64,000 bases of DNA from Dyadobacter sp. CY261 (GTDB lineage: Bacteria > Bacteroidota > Bacteroidia > Cytophagales > Spirosomataceae): assembly GCF_021440085.1 (NCBI RefSeq), contig NZ_JAKCPW010000007.1:124001-188000 (forward strand). The letters are read 5' to 3'. The translations under genes and the position numbers were made by a program. Shown here piece by piece: positions 42,712-50,733 of this stretch. The first letter of the stretch is position 1. Each line of letters begins with the position of its first letter. The notes beneath the pieces were generated by a model. That model was not told the DNA's origin and made no database searches. It was given only the letters and a program-made list of their open reading frames with translations.

Positions 42712-43350
42712 TTACTTTACCCTCGTTTCGTCGTTATCAATTATTTCATTGATCAACGCATCGCGTTGAGCGATTGTTTGGTTTAGCTCTGTTGCCTGCT
42801 GCTCGGGGTCTGTACCTGCGGGACCGCCAGCAGCGTAGGGCTGGTGGCGAAGGCGACGTTCATGCGGTAACGGCCGGTCAATGATCCGGCTTTTTAGGTA
42901 CAACCCGCGTGCCTCTACACTTTTGGGGGTTGCTTCCTCACCATTCGAGACACTGGGGGGATTGACAATCGGATCTTCATATTCCTGGCCTGGCTGCGGA
43001 TTAAACCTGCTGTTGGTCACATCGATAGCGCCGTACTCATCCATAATATGGGCGGCAGCCACCGCCTCGTCTGCACTCGCGGCATGGACCGTGACGATCG
43101 TTCCCCGTTTGCCTGCCTCGATGTAGCGTTCAGTCTCGTCATGATCTACATTAAACAATTCTTTAAAGAAATTAGCGACTGTTTCAAAAAAGCTGTCATC
43201 CGTTTCGTCGGACGAAGGACTATCTCCCGCCTTGTATGAGGCGGTTTTAAAATCCACATTGCCTTCCCCAAAGCCGTTTGCGAGCAGGTAACTTTGTGCA
43301 TTTTGCGCATCACTTTCATATTCGAAAATTCCTATGACTGTCTTGGACAT
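42712..43350 (-). CDS. general stress protein, YflT/GsiB-type N-terminal domain
   Basis: The first 110 residues follow the heat-induced YflT (general stress protein 17M) domain: VIGIFEYESDAQNAQSYLLANGF, DSFFETVANFFKELF, RGTIVTVHAASADEAVAAAHIMDEYGAIDV. The remaining 100 residues are hydrophilic and probably unstructured, with proline- and Arg-rich parts. Total 212 residues. The function is unknown; in Bacteroidota these genes lie among stress genes. Convergent with the small gene at 42481 and separate from the phosphoesterase gene. Confidence 0.75.
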   Translation of the reverse strand: MSKTVIGIFEYESDAQNAQSYLLANGFGEGNVDFKTASYKAGDSPSSDETDDSFFETVANFFKELFNVDHDETERYIEAGKRGTIVTVHAASADEAVAAAHIMDEYGAIDVTNSRFNPQPGQEYEDPIVNPPSVSNGEEATPKSVEARGLYLKSRIIDRPLPHERRLRHQPYAAGGPAGTDPEQQATELNQTIAQRDALINEIIDNDETRVK

Positions 43351-43442
43351 AACACAAATAAGTTTGATGAATAAAGCTAGTTAATGCTCCTTTCCTTAAA
43401 ACATCCATGCCGCAGGATGCAAACTGCGCAAAACGGAAGGGT

Positions 43443-44219
43443 TCATTTTGCCAACCGTAATGATTCTGCATAGGCATTGGGAAGGATGCTGTTTTCCACC
43501 GCTTTGGCCGCTTTTTCAACATCATATTCAAAGCGTATAAATTCTACCGTAATACCTTCTTTGCTTGATGTTGATGTATCTGCATTAATATGAAGGATTA
43601 CATATCCGCCCCTGGGATCGCCATCCTTTGGTTTACCTATCGATCCAATGTTGATCGCGTGGCGGAAATGATGGGTGCCGTCGGCTTGTGTTGAATCGAG
43701 CACCCTGTGGTAAGGTTTGTGGGTATGACCAAAAAGCATCACATCTGCACTGGCCTGCTCCATAATCCGCAGAGTGCTTTTTTCGTCGCGGTCTTCAAAA
43801 AGGTATTCGTTGATCCGGCGGGGGCTGCCGTGCACCAGAAGCACCGAAAGGGGCTTGTCGTTCAGCTGGAAGTCCAAACGGATGTGTGCCGGCAGCGTAC
43901 GCAGGTAAGCCCGCTGCTCGTCTTTGATGATTTCATTTGTAAAGGCAATCGATACTTTACCGTTCTCTTTTTCATCATCTGTTTTGTAAGCGCAGCCGCA
44001 GTCGTCGCTGCTTTTTCCGATCCCGAAGTCGTAATTGCCGGCAATGGTAGGGATTCCCCGCTTTCTGATCAGGTCGATAACTTCATTGGGCCAGATGTTA
44101 TAACCGACCAGATCACCCAAACAATAGATAGCGTCCGTATCTCTGGTTTCAACATCTTTGAAAAACGCCTCCAATGCCGGAAGGTTGGCGTGAATGTCTG
44201 AAAAAAGGGCAATTCTCAT
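43443..44219 (-). CDS. calcineurin-like metallophosphoesterase, arsenic operon
   Basis: The 258-residue enzyme has all metal blocks: FSDIHANLPALEAF near residues 6-19, CLGDLVGY near 33, AGNYDFG near 60, LVHGSPRRINEYLF near 130 and LFGHTHKPYHR near 163. It resembles YfcE/Icc-type enzymes and is cytosolic. It begins 11 bases after the acr3 stop on the same strand, so it is the last gene of the arsenic operon, together with GNAT and DUF6428 genes. Whether it acts on an arsenate ester is not known. Confidence 0.85.
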   Translation of the reverse strand: MRIALFSDIHANLPALEAFFKDVETRDTDAIYCLGDLVGYNIWPNEVIDLIRKRGIPTIAGNYDFGIGKSSDDCGCAYKTDDEKENGKVSIAFTNEIIKDEQRAYLRTLPAHIRLDFQLNDKPLSVLLVHGSPRRINEYLFEDRDEKSTLRIMEQASADVMLFGHTHKPYHRVLDSTQADGTHHFRHAINIGSIGKPKDGDPRGGYVILHINADTSTSSKEGITVEFIRFEYDVEKAAKAVENSILPNAYAESLRLAK

Positions 44220-44230
44220 TTAATAATTAG

Positions 44231-45280
44231 TTAATTGGAAAACTTGTGCTGTTGTTTCAGTGCGAAATTGACCATCAGGATCAATACAGGCACTTCAATT
44301 AGCGGGCCGATCACCGCAGCGAATGCCGCCCCGGAATCAATCCCGAATACTGCGATAGCGACCGCGATCCCGAGCTCAAAATTGTTACCTGCCGCAGTGA
44401 AGGCCAGGGAAGTCGATTTGGCATAATCCGCACCTGCACGCTTGGACAAATAGAAAGCCGAGAAAAACATGATCGCAAAATAGATCGTCAGCGGAAGCGC
44501 AATGCGCAGGACATCAAATGGTATGCTCACAATCAGCTGCCCTTTCAAACTGAACATCACCACAATCGTGAAAAGCAAGGCAATTAAAGTAATCGGACTG
44601 ATGGCCGGAAGGAATTTTTTCTCGTACCAGTCTTTGCTAAAAAGCGTGCTTAATACAATCCGGGAAATAATACCGGCCAAAAAGGGGATGCCCAGGTAAA
44701 TAAAAACGCTCTGGGCGACCTGGCCGATGGTAATATTTACATCAAAACCTTTCAGTCCGAAAAGAGGTGGCAAAACCGTTACGAACACATAGGCGTACAC
44801 CGAATAAAACAAGACTTGAAAAATGCTGTTGAATGCAACAAGTCCTGCCGCATACAGGCGGTCGCCATTCGCCAGGTCATTCCAGACAATGACCATCGCA
44901 ATGCAGCGGGCAATGCCGATCATGATCAGCCCGGTCATATATTCTGGCTTATCTGGCAAAAAAATCACGGCCAGGCCAAACATCAGCAGCGGCCCGATAA
45001 TCCAATTTTGAACCAGGGATAGCCCCAGGATTTTAGTGTTATTAAACACCTTTGGCAGCTCCGCATAACGCACCTTGGCCAGGGGTGGGTACATCATCAG
45101 TACAAGGCCAATAGCGAGTGGAACATTGACGCCCGGCGCACCGGTTGAACCTGAATTAAACTGGTTGATGAAATCAGGTGTCCCAGGCAAAAAATAGCCG
45201 ATTGACACGCCGAGCAGCATGGCAAGAAAGATCCACAGGGTCAGATAGTGGTCTAAAAAAGAAAGACGTGGGTTATTCAT
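44231..45280 (-). CDS. acr3: ACR3-family arsenite efflux transporter
   Basis: The start is placed at 45280 (MNNPRLSFLDHYLTLWIFLAMLLGVSIGYFLPG), which matches the family. Ten helices are visible in 349 residues, with the signature PLAIGLVLMMYPPLAKVRY near 50-68, LVQNWIIGPLLMF near 84-96, GIARCIAMVIVWNDLANGD near 121-139 (the Cys in the transport path) and FTAAGNNFELGIAVAI near 290. It expels arsenite, and in some members antimonite, with proton counterflow. The arsN2 start overlaps its start by four bases (ATGA). Last gene but one of the operon. Confidence 0.94.
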   Translation of the reverse strand: MNNPRLSFLDHYLTLWIFLAMLLGVSIGYFLPGTPDFINQFNSGSTGAPGVNVPLAIGLVLMMYPPLAKVRYAELPKVFNNTKILGLSLVQNWIIGPLLMFGLAVIFLPDKPEYMTGLIMIGIARCIAMVIVWNDLANGDRLYAAGLVAFNSIFQVLFYSVYAYVFVTVLPPLFGLKGFDVNITIGQVAQSVFIYLGIPFLAGIISRIVLSTLFSKDWYEKKFLPAISPITLIALLFTIVVMFSLKGQLIVSIPFDVLRIALPLTIYFAIMFFSAFYLSKRAGADYAKSTSLAFTAAGNNFELGIAVAIAVFGIDSGAAFAAVIGPLIEVPVLILMVNFALKQQHKFSN

Positions 45281-45726
45281 GCGGTTTGATGCTTTAAATT
45301 CCGTTTCATGACGACAGCGGATGAAGGGCAAAGGCCGCTAAACTGCCGGGTTTGCTGAATTGCTTCCGGAACTTGCTCGCGATCCACAGGCATGAAACCA
45401 TACCGGTCAAAATAATGGACTGCTGTGTTTGTGATCAGATAAACTGCTTGTAATCCCTGCTGGTCAGCATTGACTAGAAGCTGTTCAACCATTTGGCCGG
45501 CAATACCTTGGCCTTGATGAGAAGGACTGACAGCGACCGAACGCAGCAAGCCAAGGGATCCTAACAGTTCTAGGCCGGCGACACCAACAAGAACCCCGCC
45601 CTCTTTGGCCAAAAGGAAATCGGGCAGGCCATTTGGCAGATCTTCGGTAAGAAGGTCAGCTTCTTTGAGCAAGCTGATCACCAACTCTTTTTCTTCCGGC
45701 CGGGCATTTTCAATTTGTAGTGTCAT
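45277..45726 (-). CDS. arsN2: ArsN2-like arsinothricin-type N-acetyltransferase
   Basis: The start at 45726 (MTLQIENARPEEKELVISLLKEADLL) fits the family; a longer frame is an overhang. The 149 residues form a GNAT fold: LLAKEGGVLVGVAGLELLGSLGLLRSVAVSPSHQGQGIAGQMVEQLL with Q-G-Q-G-I-A binding acetyl-CoA, then HYFDRYGFMPVDREQVPEAI and CPSSAVVMKRNL near the end. Members acetylate arsenic-containing compounds such as arsinothricin or organoarsenicals and sit in ars operons. It overlaps acr3 and follows DUF6428 by 16 bases. Confidence 0.85.
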   Translation of the reverse strand: MTLQIENARPEEKELVISLLKEADLLTEDLPNGLPDFLLAKEGGVLVGVAGLELLGSLGLLRSVAVSPSHQGQGIAGQMVEQLLVNADQQGLQAVYLITNTAVHYFDRYGFMPVDREQVPEAIQQTRQFSGLCPSSAVVMKRNLKHQTA

Positions 45727-45742
45727 CGTGTTTGTTGGTTGC

Positions 45743-46294
45743 TTAGCAGCATCCGGAGCCAGGCTGGCAGCTGGCTCCATCCGAGGTAACTAATTCCAGT
45801 TCTTGTTTTGCAGGGGCACAGCATGATGCTTCTGCTGACGTTGTGCCACAGCTTTGGTTGCGGGTGAGCGCCTTGCATTGTGTGAAGTCCGGAACAAGGT
45901 TAACCGTGAATGCTTCACCGTCGGCAATAAACTCACCAGGATACATTTGCCGTGTATCGAACTTTGAATTTCCAAATTCGATCTTAACGGTTGCATTGGG
46001 GTTCAGGGGCAAGGTTTTCTCAACCAGGTTCACGATTTTTAGTGCCTTACCCACTTTCATGGAACGGTCTGCCGCTTTTACAGAAGGCTCCCAGAGTTGG
46101 ACAATTACTTCTGTCCAGCTGTTCATTTGCCCGCCGCAGTCCACAGAGACAATCGGGGCTTGCTTGATTTCGGTGATGTGGTAAGAACTATCGACAAACC
46201 TGCCTTCTTCGTATTGGAATTGAAGGTGTAAATCTGGATTTTGTTCGAGGGTGTTTTTGAAATCACCCCATGTCATCGGACTCGGTTGGCTCAT
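45743..46294 (-). CDS. DUF6428 family protein of arsenic operon, Cys-rich tail
   Basis: The 183-residue protein reads WGDFKNTLEQNPDLHLQFQYEEGRFVDSSYHITEIKQ, a domain found in arsenic operons (DUF6428), with TEVIVQLWEPS near 62 and FGNSKFDTRQMYPGEF near 108. The C-terminal 45 residues are cysteine-rich and end SCCAPAKQE...CQPGSGCC, with seven or so thiols, suggesting metal(loid) binding. Function is not established. It is the first gene of the second operon unit, behind its own ArsR-type promoter at 46308-46337. Confidence 0.85.
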   Translation of the reverse strand: MSQPSPMTWGDFKNTLEQNPDLHLQFQYEEGRFVDSSYHITEIKQAPIVSVDCGGQMNSWTEVIVQLWEPSVKAADRSMKVGKALKIVNLVEKTLPLNPNATVKIEFGNSKFDTRQMYPGEFIADGEAFTVNLVPDFTQCKALTRNQSCGTTSAEASCCAPAKQELELVTSDGASCQPGSGCC

Positions 46295-46307
46295 GGTTTC
46301 TATTGGT

Positions 46308-46337
46308 TAAATGTAATATTACGATTAATTTGCTCAA
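46308..46337 (-). promoter_or_regulatory. second ars promoter with ArsR operator
   Basis: On the minus strand TTG (46337-46335), 19 bases and TACATTTA (46315-46308) match the Bacteroidota promoter apart from one base of the -7 box. The spacer and -7 box contain the operator-like motif at 46312-46331 that recurs at 46713. The DUF6428 start codon is 13 bases after the -7 box. Confidence 0.7.
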
Positions 46338-46350
46338 AAAAACACCCTGC

Positions 46351-46683
46351 CTAGTTACAGCAGGAGGTGGTAAGTGTAAAGGTGTCCAGCAATGTTCCAA
46401 ATGCTTGTTGTGCTTCTGACCACACAATTGGGTTAATGCAATAGCAAACCCGCGGTGGATTGATTTCACCGTGAATGATGCCGATCCGTTTCAGCTCTTT
46501 CAAATGTTGGGAAACTGTGGCTTGGGCAAGTTCGAGCTCATCGACCAGGTCTCCACAAACACAGGACTTTCTGGCGATCAGCAGTTGCAGGATCGCAACC
46601 CTGGCCGGATGTGAGAACGCTTTGGCCAGATCCGCGATCCGGTTTTGCTGCTCAGTGAATATTTCGGTTTTCGTAACTCCCAT
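46351..46683 (-). CDS. arsR: ArsR-family arsenic-responsive repressor
   Basis: The 110-residue winged-helix protein reads FTEQQNRIADLAKAFSHPARVAILQLLIARKSCVCGDLVDELELAQATVSQHLKELKRIGI near 9-68. The C-V-C-G-D-L motif at the start of the DNA-recognition helix region is the metalloid site of classical ArsR. Additional Cys are in RVCYC near 81-85 and in a C-terminal TTSCCN. It represses its own and the DUF6428 promoter, and releases on arsenite. First gene of the operon, transcribed from a promoter 4 bases before the start codon. Confidence 0.92.
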   Translation of the reverse strand: MGVTKTEIFTEQQNRIADLAKAFSHPARVAILQLLIARKSCVCGDLVDELELAQATVSQHLKELKRIGIIHGEINPPRVCYCINPIVWSEAQQAFGTLLDTFTLTTSCCN

Positions 46684-46687
46684 GCTG

Positions 46688-46732
46688 CAAATATAGGAGA
46701 CAAGTTATTAATTGCAATATTACGATGAATTT
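46688..46732 (-). promoter_or_regulatory. arsR promoter and operator, near-leaderless
   Basis: On the minus strand TTG (46717-46715), 19 bases and TATATTTG (46695-46688) give a perfect Bacteroidota promoter. The ArsR motif at 46713-46732 (TGCAATATTACGATGAATTT on the plus strand) overlaps the -33 element. The ATG of arsR begins 4 bases past the -7 box, so the transcript should start at or next to the start codon. Confidence 0.75.
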
Positions 46733-46979
46733 TTCTTGTGTGATTTGATCAAACGGCCCTTTTTGAACGAAGTAGTTTCTAAAATTAATATGATTTAATG
46801 TCGAATTTTCGCTACGCACTTTTGGTCATAAAGTGGTCTACGCTTCTAATTTAAGGGATTGATAGTCTTTTGGCGCATTTTCCCAGGGGCCAGCTATACC
46901 ATAGCGTTACTTGAAAAGTTGAATTTTTTCTTTACAAAATTTAAATTACCAGCGCCCTTTGATACTATAAAATTCACCT

Positions 46980-47399
46980 ATGAGAACAATACTACTTGTA
47001 ACAGGTCGAAACCTGAAACTTACCGGCATTAAACGACTCTTATCCGATTCGTATTTGGACGCGGCAGTCAATGAAGTCGGCTGTGAGGATCTTACCGCAT
47101 ACTTACAATCGGGCGCAAGCCCCGACCTTATTATTTACGCCCCACGCTCGGTTGGACGGCTAGGCAAGAAGTTTCTGCGGGTAAAGGCCCTGGCCGGGAA
47201 AGCTAAATTTCTGGTTTATTCGCAGTTCAGGCACGATGAGCAGAAACTGTTCGATTATCTGGCAGTTGGTGTAAATGGAATCCTGGCGACTAATGCTCAA
47301 CTCACCGAGCAACAACGGGCACTGGATACAGTGCTTCGTGGCGATTCATTTGTTGATGTAATGACCCGAGGTAACATGCTCGGGCGCACGATCGGTTGA
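46980..47399 (+). CDS. stand-alone receiver-like domain protein without phospho-acceptor
   Basis: The 139 residues form a response-regulator-like fold: ILLVTGRNLKLTGIKRLL, PDLIIYAPRSVG near 49, KAKFLVYSQFRHDEQKLFDYLAVGVNGILAT near 75-105 and LDTVLRGDSFVD. The Asp of DLxxLDxxMP is Ala/Pro here (IIYAPRSVG), so it probably cannot be phosphorylated in the normal way. The G-V-N-G-I-L-A-T end matches NarL-type receivers, but the HTH domain is missing. Function unknown. It is 296 bases from arsR on the other strand. Confidence 0.6.
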   Translation: MRTILLVTGRNLKLTGIKRLLSDSYLDAAVNEVGCEDLTAYLQSGASPDLIIYAPRSVGRLGKKFLRVKALAGKAKFLVYSQFRHDEQKLFDYLAVGVNGILATNAQLTEQQRALDTVLRGDSFVDVMTRGNMLGRTIG

Positions 47400-47411
47400 A
47401 ATTCAAGTTTG

Positions 47412-47915
47412 TTACGCACCCGCAACATTTGCAATCATGAACACATAATAGTTGGCGCAATGCAGACAAGTCAACAAAAAAAGTTCCTTCCTGGCGAGCG
47501 ACTCAAAGCGGTCAGCGGTAGTGAGCTGGTAGTCATAGGTCAGGTTTTTCCATTTCAGTTCAGGTTTCATTACTAAAAGCTCATTGCTGTCCTGGTCAAT
47601 AAGTACAAACGATTCCTTGAAAATACCCCGGTGCTTAAAAAGGTAGCCTTTCTCCTGCCTGTTAAAATAGGTTTGCAGAACAATGTCCCCGTCCCAATTC
47701 ATTGTGAAGGTTAGCAACCGGTTGTCGGCTTCTTTTAACTCAATGGTTGTGCCCCAAAAACCTTTGGGTTCAAGTTGATAGGTTGGATGATTTGCCATTT
47801 CAACTAATGCATGGAAGGTAAACCAACTTTTGTAAGAAAGTTTGCCAATTAATCCGCCGTTTTGAGTCAAATCAAACGACAAGGAGCTGGTCGATTTTGC
47901 TTGATAGTCTGCCAT
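47412..47915 (-). CDS. conserved hypothetical protein, beta-rich
   Basis: I do not recognise a named family with certainty. The 167 residues are beta-rich, with SLSFDLTQNGGLIGKLSYKSW, YQLEPKGFWGTTIELKEADNRLLTFTMNWDGDIVLQTYF and GYLFKHRGIFKESFVLIDQDSNELLVMKPELKWK, a layout like the tubby-C/LURP-one barrel, but this is an inference from pattern only. The C-terminus is a hydrophobic LLTCLHCANYYVFMIANVAG segment that may anchor it to the membrane. It lies 36 bases upstream of nothing co-directional except the gene at 47952 that ends shortly before it. Confidence 0.55.
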   Translation of the reverse strand: MADYQAKSTSSLSFDLTQNGGLIGKLSYKSWFTFHALVEMANHPTYQLEPKGFWGTTIELKEADNRLLTFTMNWDGDIVLQTYFNRQEKGYLFKHRGIFKESFVLIDQDSNELLVMKPELKWKNLTYDYQLTTADRFESLARKELFLLTCLHCANYYVFMIANVAGA

Positions 47916-47951
47916 GATCTTGCTATTGTTTTGATTAGGTAATGTATCTGA

Positions 47952-48599
47952 CTATAAACCCTGTTTCAATTTTTCCATTTCGGCGATCGTTTCTTTCAGT
48001 TTATCGAGCACACGCCCATACATCAAGCGCACTTCCCATCTGTAAATCTTAGCTGAAAAATAGAACATCAGCAGGATTGTCAATCCTGCGAACAGCAGTG
48101 CTATCAATGAGATATCCCCGATAATTAGCAGGTCCGGAAATCTGTGACGTATTTTCAGGTTCAGACCCTGGTTATTCCAGGCAGACCATATTGTACTGAT
48201 CGCAATCAGATAATAGAGCGGATAAGAGAAACGGGCTATTTTTTCACTTTTCAGGAAGACGTCCCTTAGCCATCGATCCAAAGATTTGAGATATTCCAGA
48301 CTGGTTGCTCCCTGATCCAAAGATTTGATGCTATCTATTTGCCTTTTGTTGTACCATGCCGTTAGCAACAGTAATAAAGATCCGGCAGCACCTTCCCAAA
48401 CGGCATCCAGCACGTAATATATCAAGGGGAAAACAATGGCCGTGCCAATAATCACAACCAAATTGATCCTGAACATCCTTTCCATTTTGTCAACCAGGTG
48501 CTTCGATTTCTGATTGTATAAATCATTAATTTTGGGCGCAACCAGGCTGGTCTCATTCAGAAAGCCCTCCTTCCAAATGGCCTCAATCGAATTTTTCAT
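47952..48599 (-). CDS. membrane protein coupled to a sigma factor, possible regulator
   Basis: The 215-residue protein has a cytosolic helical N-terminus, two transmembrane helices near residues 47-66 (LVVIIGTAIVFPLIYYVL) and 69-83, another near 126-142 and a last near 165-186 (IGDISLIALLFAGLTILLMFYF), then the coiled VRLMYGRVLDKLKETIAEMEKLKQ. The start codon overlaps the end of the sigma gene (48583), so translation is coupled. It may be a membrane-bound anti-sigma or target; the family is not recognised. Confidence 0.6.
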   Translation of the reverse strand: MKNSIEAIWKEGFLNETSLVAPKINDLYNQKSKHLVDKMERMFRINLVVIIGTAIVFPLIYYVLDAVWEGAAGSLLLLLTAWYNKRQIDSIKSLDQGATSLEYLKSLDRWLRDVFLKSEKIARFSYPLYYLIAISTIWSAWNNQGLNLKIRHRFPDLLIIGDISLIALLFAGLTILLMFYFSAKIYRWEVRLMYGRVLDKLKETIAEMEKLKQGL

Positions 48600-49078
48600 C
48601 GAGTATCTTTTTTAAACGCTCCCTGATTCTGTTCACCCGGACACCAATATTGTTCGCATTTGTGTCCAGAATTTCGGCAATTTCCTGATAAGTCTTTTCG
48701 TCCAAATAGAGCAGGATCACCGCCCTGTCGACTTCCGACAAGCATTTTATGGCAGCATACAATTGGTTGAGAGATTCGTCCTCAAAACGCCCGGTTTTCC
48801 GTAATGATCATATCCGGTAAAACATCCGATGTGAAAAACGTTCGGCCATTGCTTTTCTTCTTTTTGAGCAGTGTCAGGCACACGTTAAGCGAAATGCGGT
48901 AAACCCAGGTTGACCATTTGCATTGATCGTGGAAGTTATCCCTGGTTCGCCAAATTTGCAGACAAACCTCCTGGTAATAGTCCTCAAAATCCTCCTGCGA
49001 ATTAGTATACGCCCGACAGATCTTGATGATGATGGCGGCAAAGGGTGAAATCGATATGTGGTAAAAATCTGTACTCAC
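48583..49078 (-). pseudogene. ECF sigma factor gene with a frameshift
   Basis: From a GTG at 49078 the frame reads sigma region 2 (IIIKICRAYTNSQEDFEDYYQEVCLQIWRTRDNFHDQCKWSTWVYRISLNVCLTLLKKKK) to about 48782, where it stops. In another frame, beginning right at the GCGTTTTGAGGA run near 48785, region 4 continues (LNQLYAAIKCLSEVDRAVILLYLDEKTYQEIAEILDTNANNIGVRVNRIRERLKK) to the stop at 48583. One base gained or lost restores a protein of about 165 residues. It may be a true mutation or a sequencing error. Confidence 0.8.
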
Positions 49079-49248
49079 CTGGTTTGTATTGCTCTGGCCG
49101 CAATGCCCGATGCGTTTTTTGAGTGCGACCTTGTGTTATTAGTGGCCGATTTTGAAAAACATTACACCCGCAAGGAAATTTTTTATTTGTTTCCCGGTTA
49201 CAACTGTTTGCGCTTGGCGGGCATCTTGCTATTAAAAATCAGTGAATT

Positions 49249-49677
49249 ATGAATAAAGTATCGCTATTTATTTTAGTCTTGATTGCGTTTGGTCAATGCA
49301 AGACGAATGATCTGGAACCGGTACCGGAAATTGCCTCCATTGTAGGCAAATGGAAGGTAACTGCTTACAGCCGGACAGTGGGGGATTCATTAATTACTGA
49401 ATCGGTGTTAAAAGATGAAACAATTATCATGGTGATACGTCATGACGGTGTCATTGCTGATGAACAAGGTAGACAGCGATGCTGCTCGCCTTCAAAGTAT
49501 TTGTTCAATGGTAAAGAGTTTATTCCGAAACCAGCAGCCACTGTGGATCCTGCCGATTGTAGTCTAGTTCTATGTAATCCTTGCATGGAAATGAAAATAA
49601 CCACGCCAATGTCGGACCCAAACGTGCTGGCAATAGAGTGCGATGGAAGCTATACCTGGTATGTTCGGGAAAAGTAG
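49249..49677 (+). CDS. small lipoprotein of lipocalin-like style, unknown
   Basis: The 142-residue protein starts with a lipobox (LIAFGQC, Cys17). The body resembles small Bacteroidota lipocalin-like lipoproteins: ASIVGKWKVTAYSRTVGD, then IIMVIRHDGVIADEQGRQ and an end with CDGSYTWYVREK. It has several Cys (CCSPSK, CSLVLCNPCMEM) that may form disulphides. No specific function. It stands alone, divergent from the frameshifted sigma gene. Confidence 0.6.
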   Translation: MNKVSLFILVLIAFGQCKTNDLEPVPEIASIVGKWKVTAYSRTVGDSLITESVLKDETIIMVIRHDGVIADEQGRQRCCSPSKYLFNGKEFIPKPAATVDPADCSLVLCNPCMEMKITTPMSDPNVLAIECDGSYTWYVREK

Positions 49678-49788
49678 CGTAAATTAACAGTGTACTCTGG
49701 CGCTTTCCCTCTGAGAACGCAATACGAAACACGGGATGTTGGAAAGGCTTGACTTGTTTTTCAAGGCATTGTCAAAAACCTGATACCT

Positions 49789-50436
49789 ATGGATAATTTG
49801 AACAAGCAGATGTTAATGGCAGCGGCTGCTGGTGATCTGAAGACTGTCGAAAGAATGGTCAACTTGGGAGCAGATATAAACCATACTGATCAATGGGGCA
49901 ATTTTGCGATGTTTACCGCTGCGTGGGAAGGTAATATAACGGCATTGGATTTATTTCACGAGTTGGGAGCCAAAGTTGCATATGAGGATGCTAACCTACT
50001 TTGTAATGCGGCGTACAATGGGAAACCGAATTCGGTAAAATGGCTATTGGATAAAGGTGAGGACGTAAATTTCTCATTCACAAAGACCGGAGAGAATGCC
50101 TTGCATTACACCATTTCTAAAAGAAGTGAAATGCACGAGCGGGAGGACATTGTGCGGATTTTAATAGCGGCGGGCATTGATGTAAATAAAAAAACATTCC
50201 CAGGTGAGACAACTCTCTGCTTCATGCGTGACGCTTATCTCAAAGGGGAGACTCCACTACACAGGTCCGCAGCGTACGGAAGCACGACGATTATCAAAAT
50301 GTTATTAGATGCGGGCGCCAACCCTTCAGCGAAAGATGCAAACGGCGATACCCCTATATCTTGGGGAAGCTGGCACTTACGGGATGCCGACGCGTTGCGT
50401 TTACTGGTTTACGATGGGGTTCCTGGCATTCATTAG
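49789..50436 (+). CDS. ankyrin-repeat protein
   Basis: The 215 residues contain about five ankyrin repeats: KQMLMAAAAGDLKTVERMVNLGADINHTDQWGNFAMFTAAWEGN near 6-49, ANLLCNAAYNGKPNSVKWLLDKGEDVN, GENALHYTISKRS, a fourth repeat around DIVRILIAAGIDVNKKT and a last GETPLHRSAAYGSTTIIKMLLDAGANPSAKDANGDTPISW near 155-195. It is cytosolic with no signal peptide. Such proteins mediate protein binding and the partner is not evident from neighbours. Confidence 0.88.
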   Translation: MDNLNKQMLMAAAAGDLKTVERMVNLGADINHTDQWGNFAMFTAAWEGNITALDLFHELGAKVAYEDANLLCNAAYNGKPNSVKWLLDKGEDVNFSFTKTGENALHYTISKRSEMHEREDIVRILIAAGIDVNKKTFPGETTLCFMRDAYLKGETPLHRSAAYGSTTIIKMLLDAGANPSAKDANGDTPISWGSWHLRDADALRLLVYDGVPGIH

Positions 50437-50457
50437 TCAAAAGCAATAACCAGACGA

Positions 50458-50634
50458 CTACGAAATGCATTGATACAGAATAAATATCAGTGCGATGAAA
50501 AAGATGACGGTTGTAAATATGGACTGAATTCTAAATACGGTTTGGTTCGGCTCTTTTTCTCCGCAATTAGGGCAAAACTCAGCCGTCCGGGAGACGGGCT
50601 GGTTGCAGGCACGACAAGGAATCAGTTTCGACAT
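50458..50634 (-). CDS. zinc-ribbon plus transmembrane small protein
   Basis: The start at 50634 (MSKLIPCRACNQPVSRTAEFCPNCGEKEP) begins a classical zinc ribbon with C-x2-C at residues 7-10 and C-x2-C at 21-24. A transmembrane helix follows near 38-56 (IFTTVIFFIALIFILYQC). With 58 residues it is a small membrane-tethered ribbon of unknown use. Convergent with the ankyrin gene. Confidence 0.7.
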   Translation of the reverse strand: MSKLIPCRACNQPVSRTAEFCPNCGEKEPNQTVFRIQSIFTTVIFFIALIFILYQCIS

Positions 50635-50733
50635 AAGCTGGTTTTTGTGCATAGATAGTGCATAATGGATTGAAATACCTGTGCAGAATTACAGAAGGCA
50701 TTTTAATCGGTTCAATGCAGGAAAGTGGTTATA

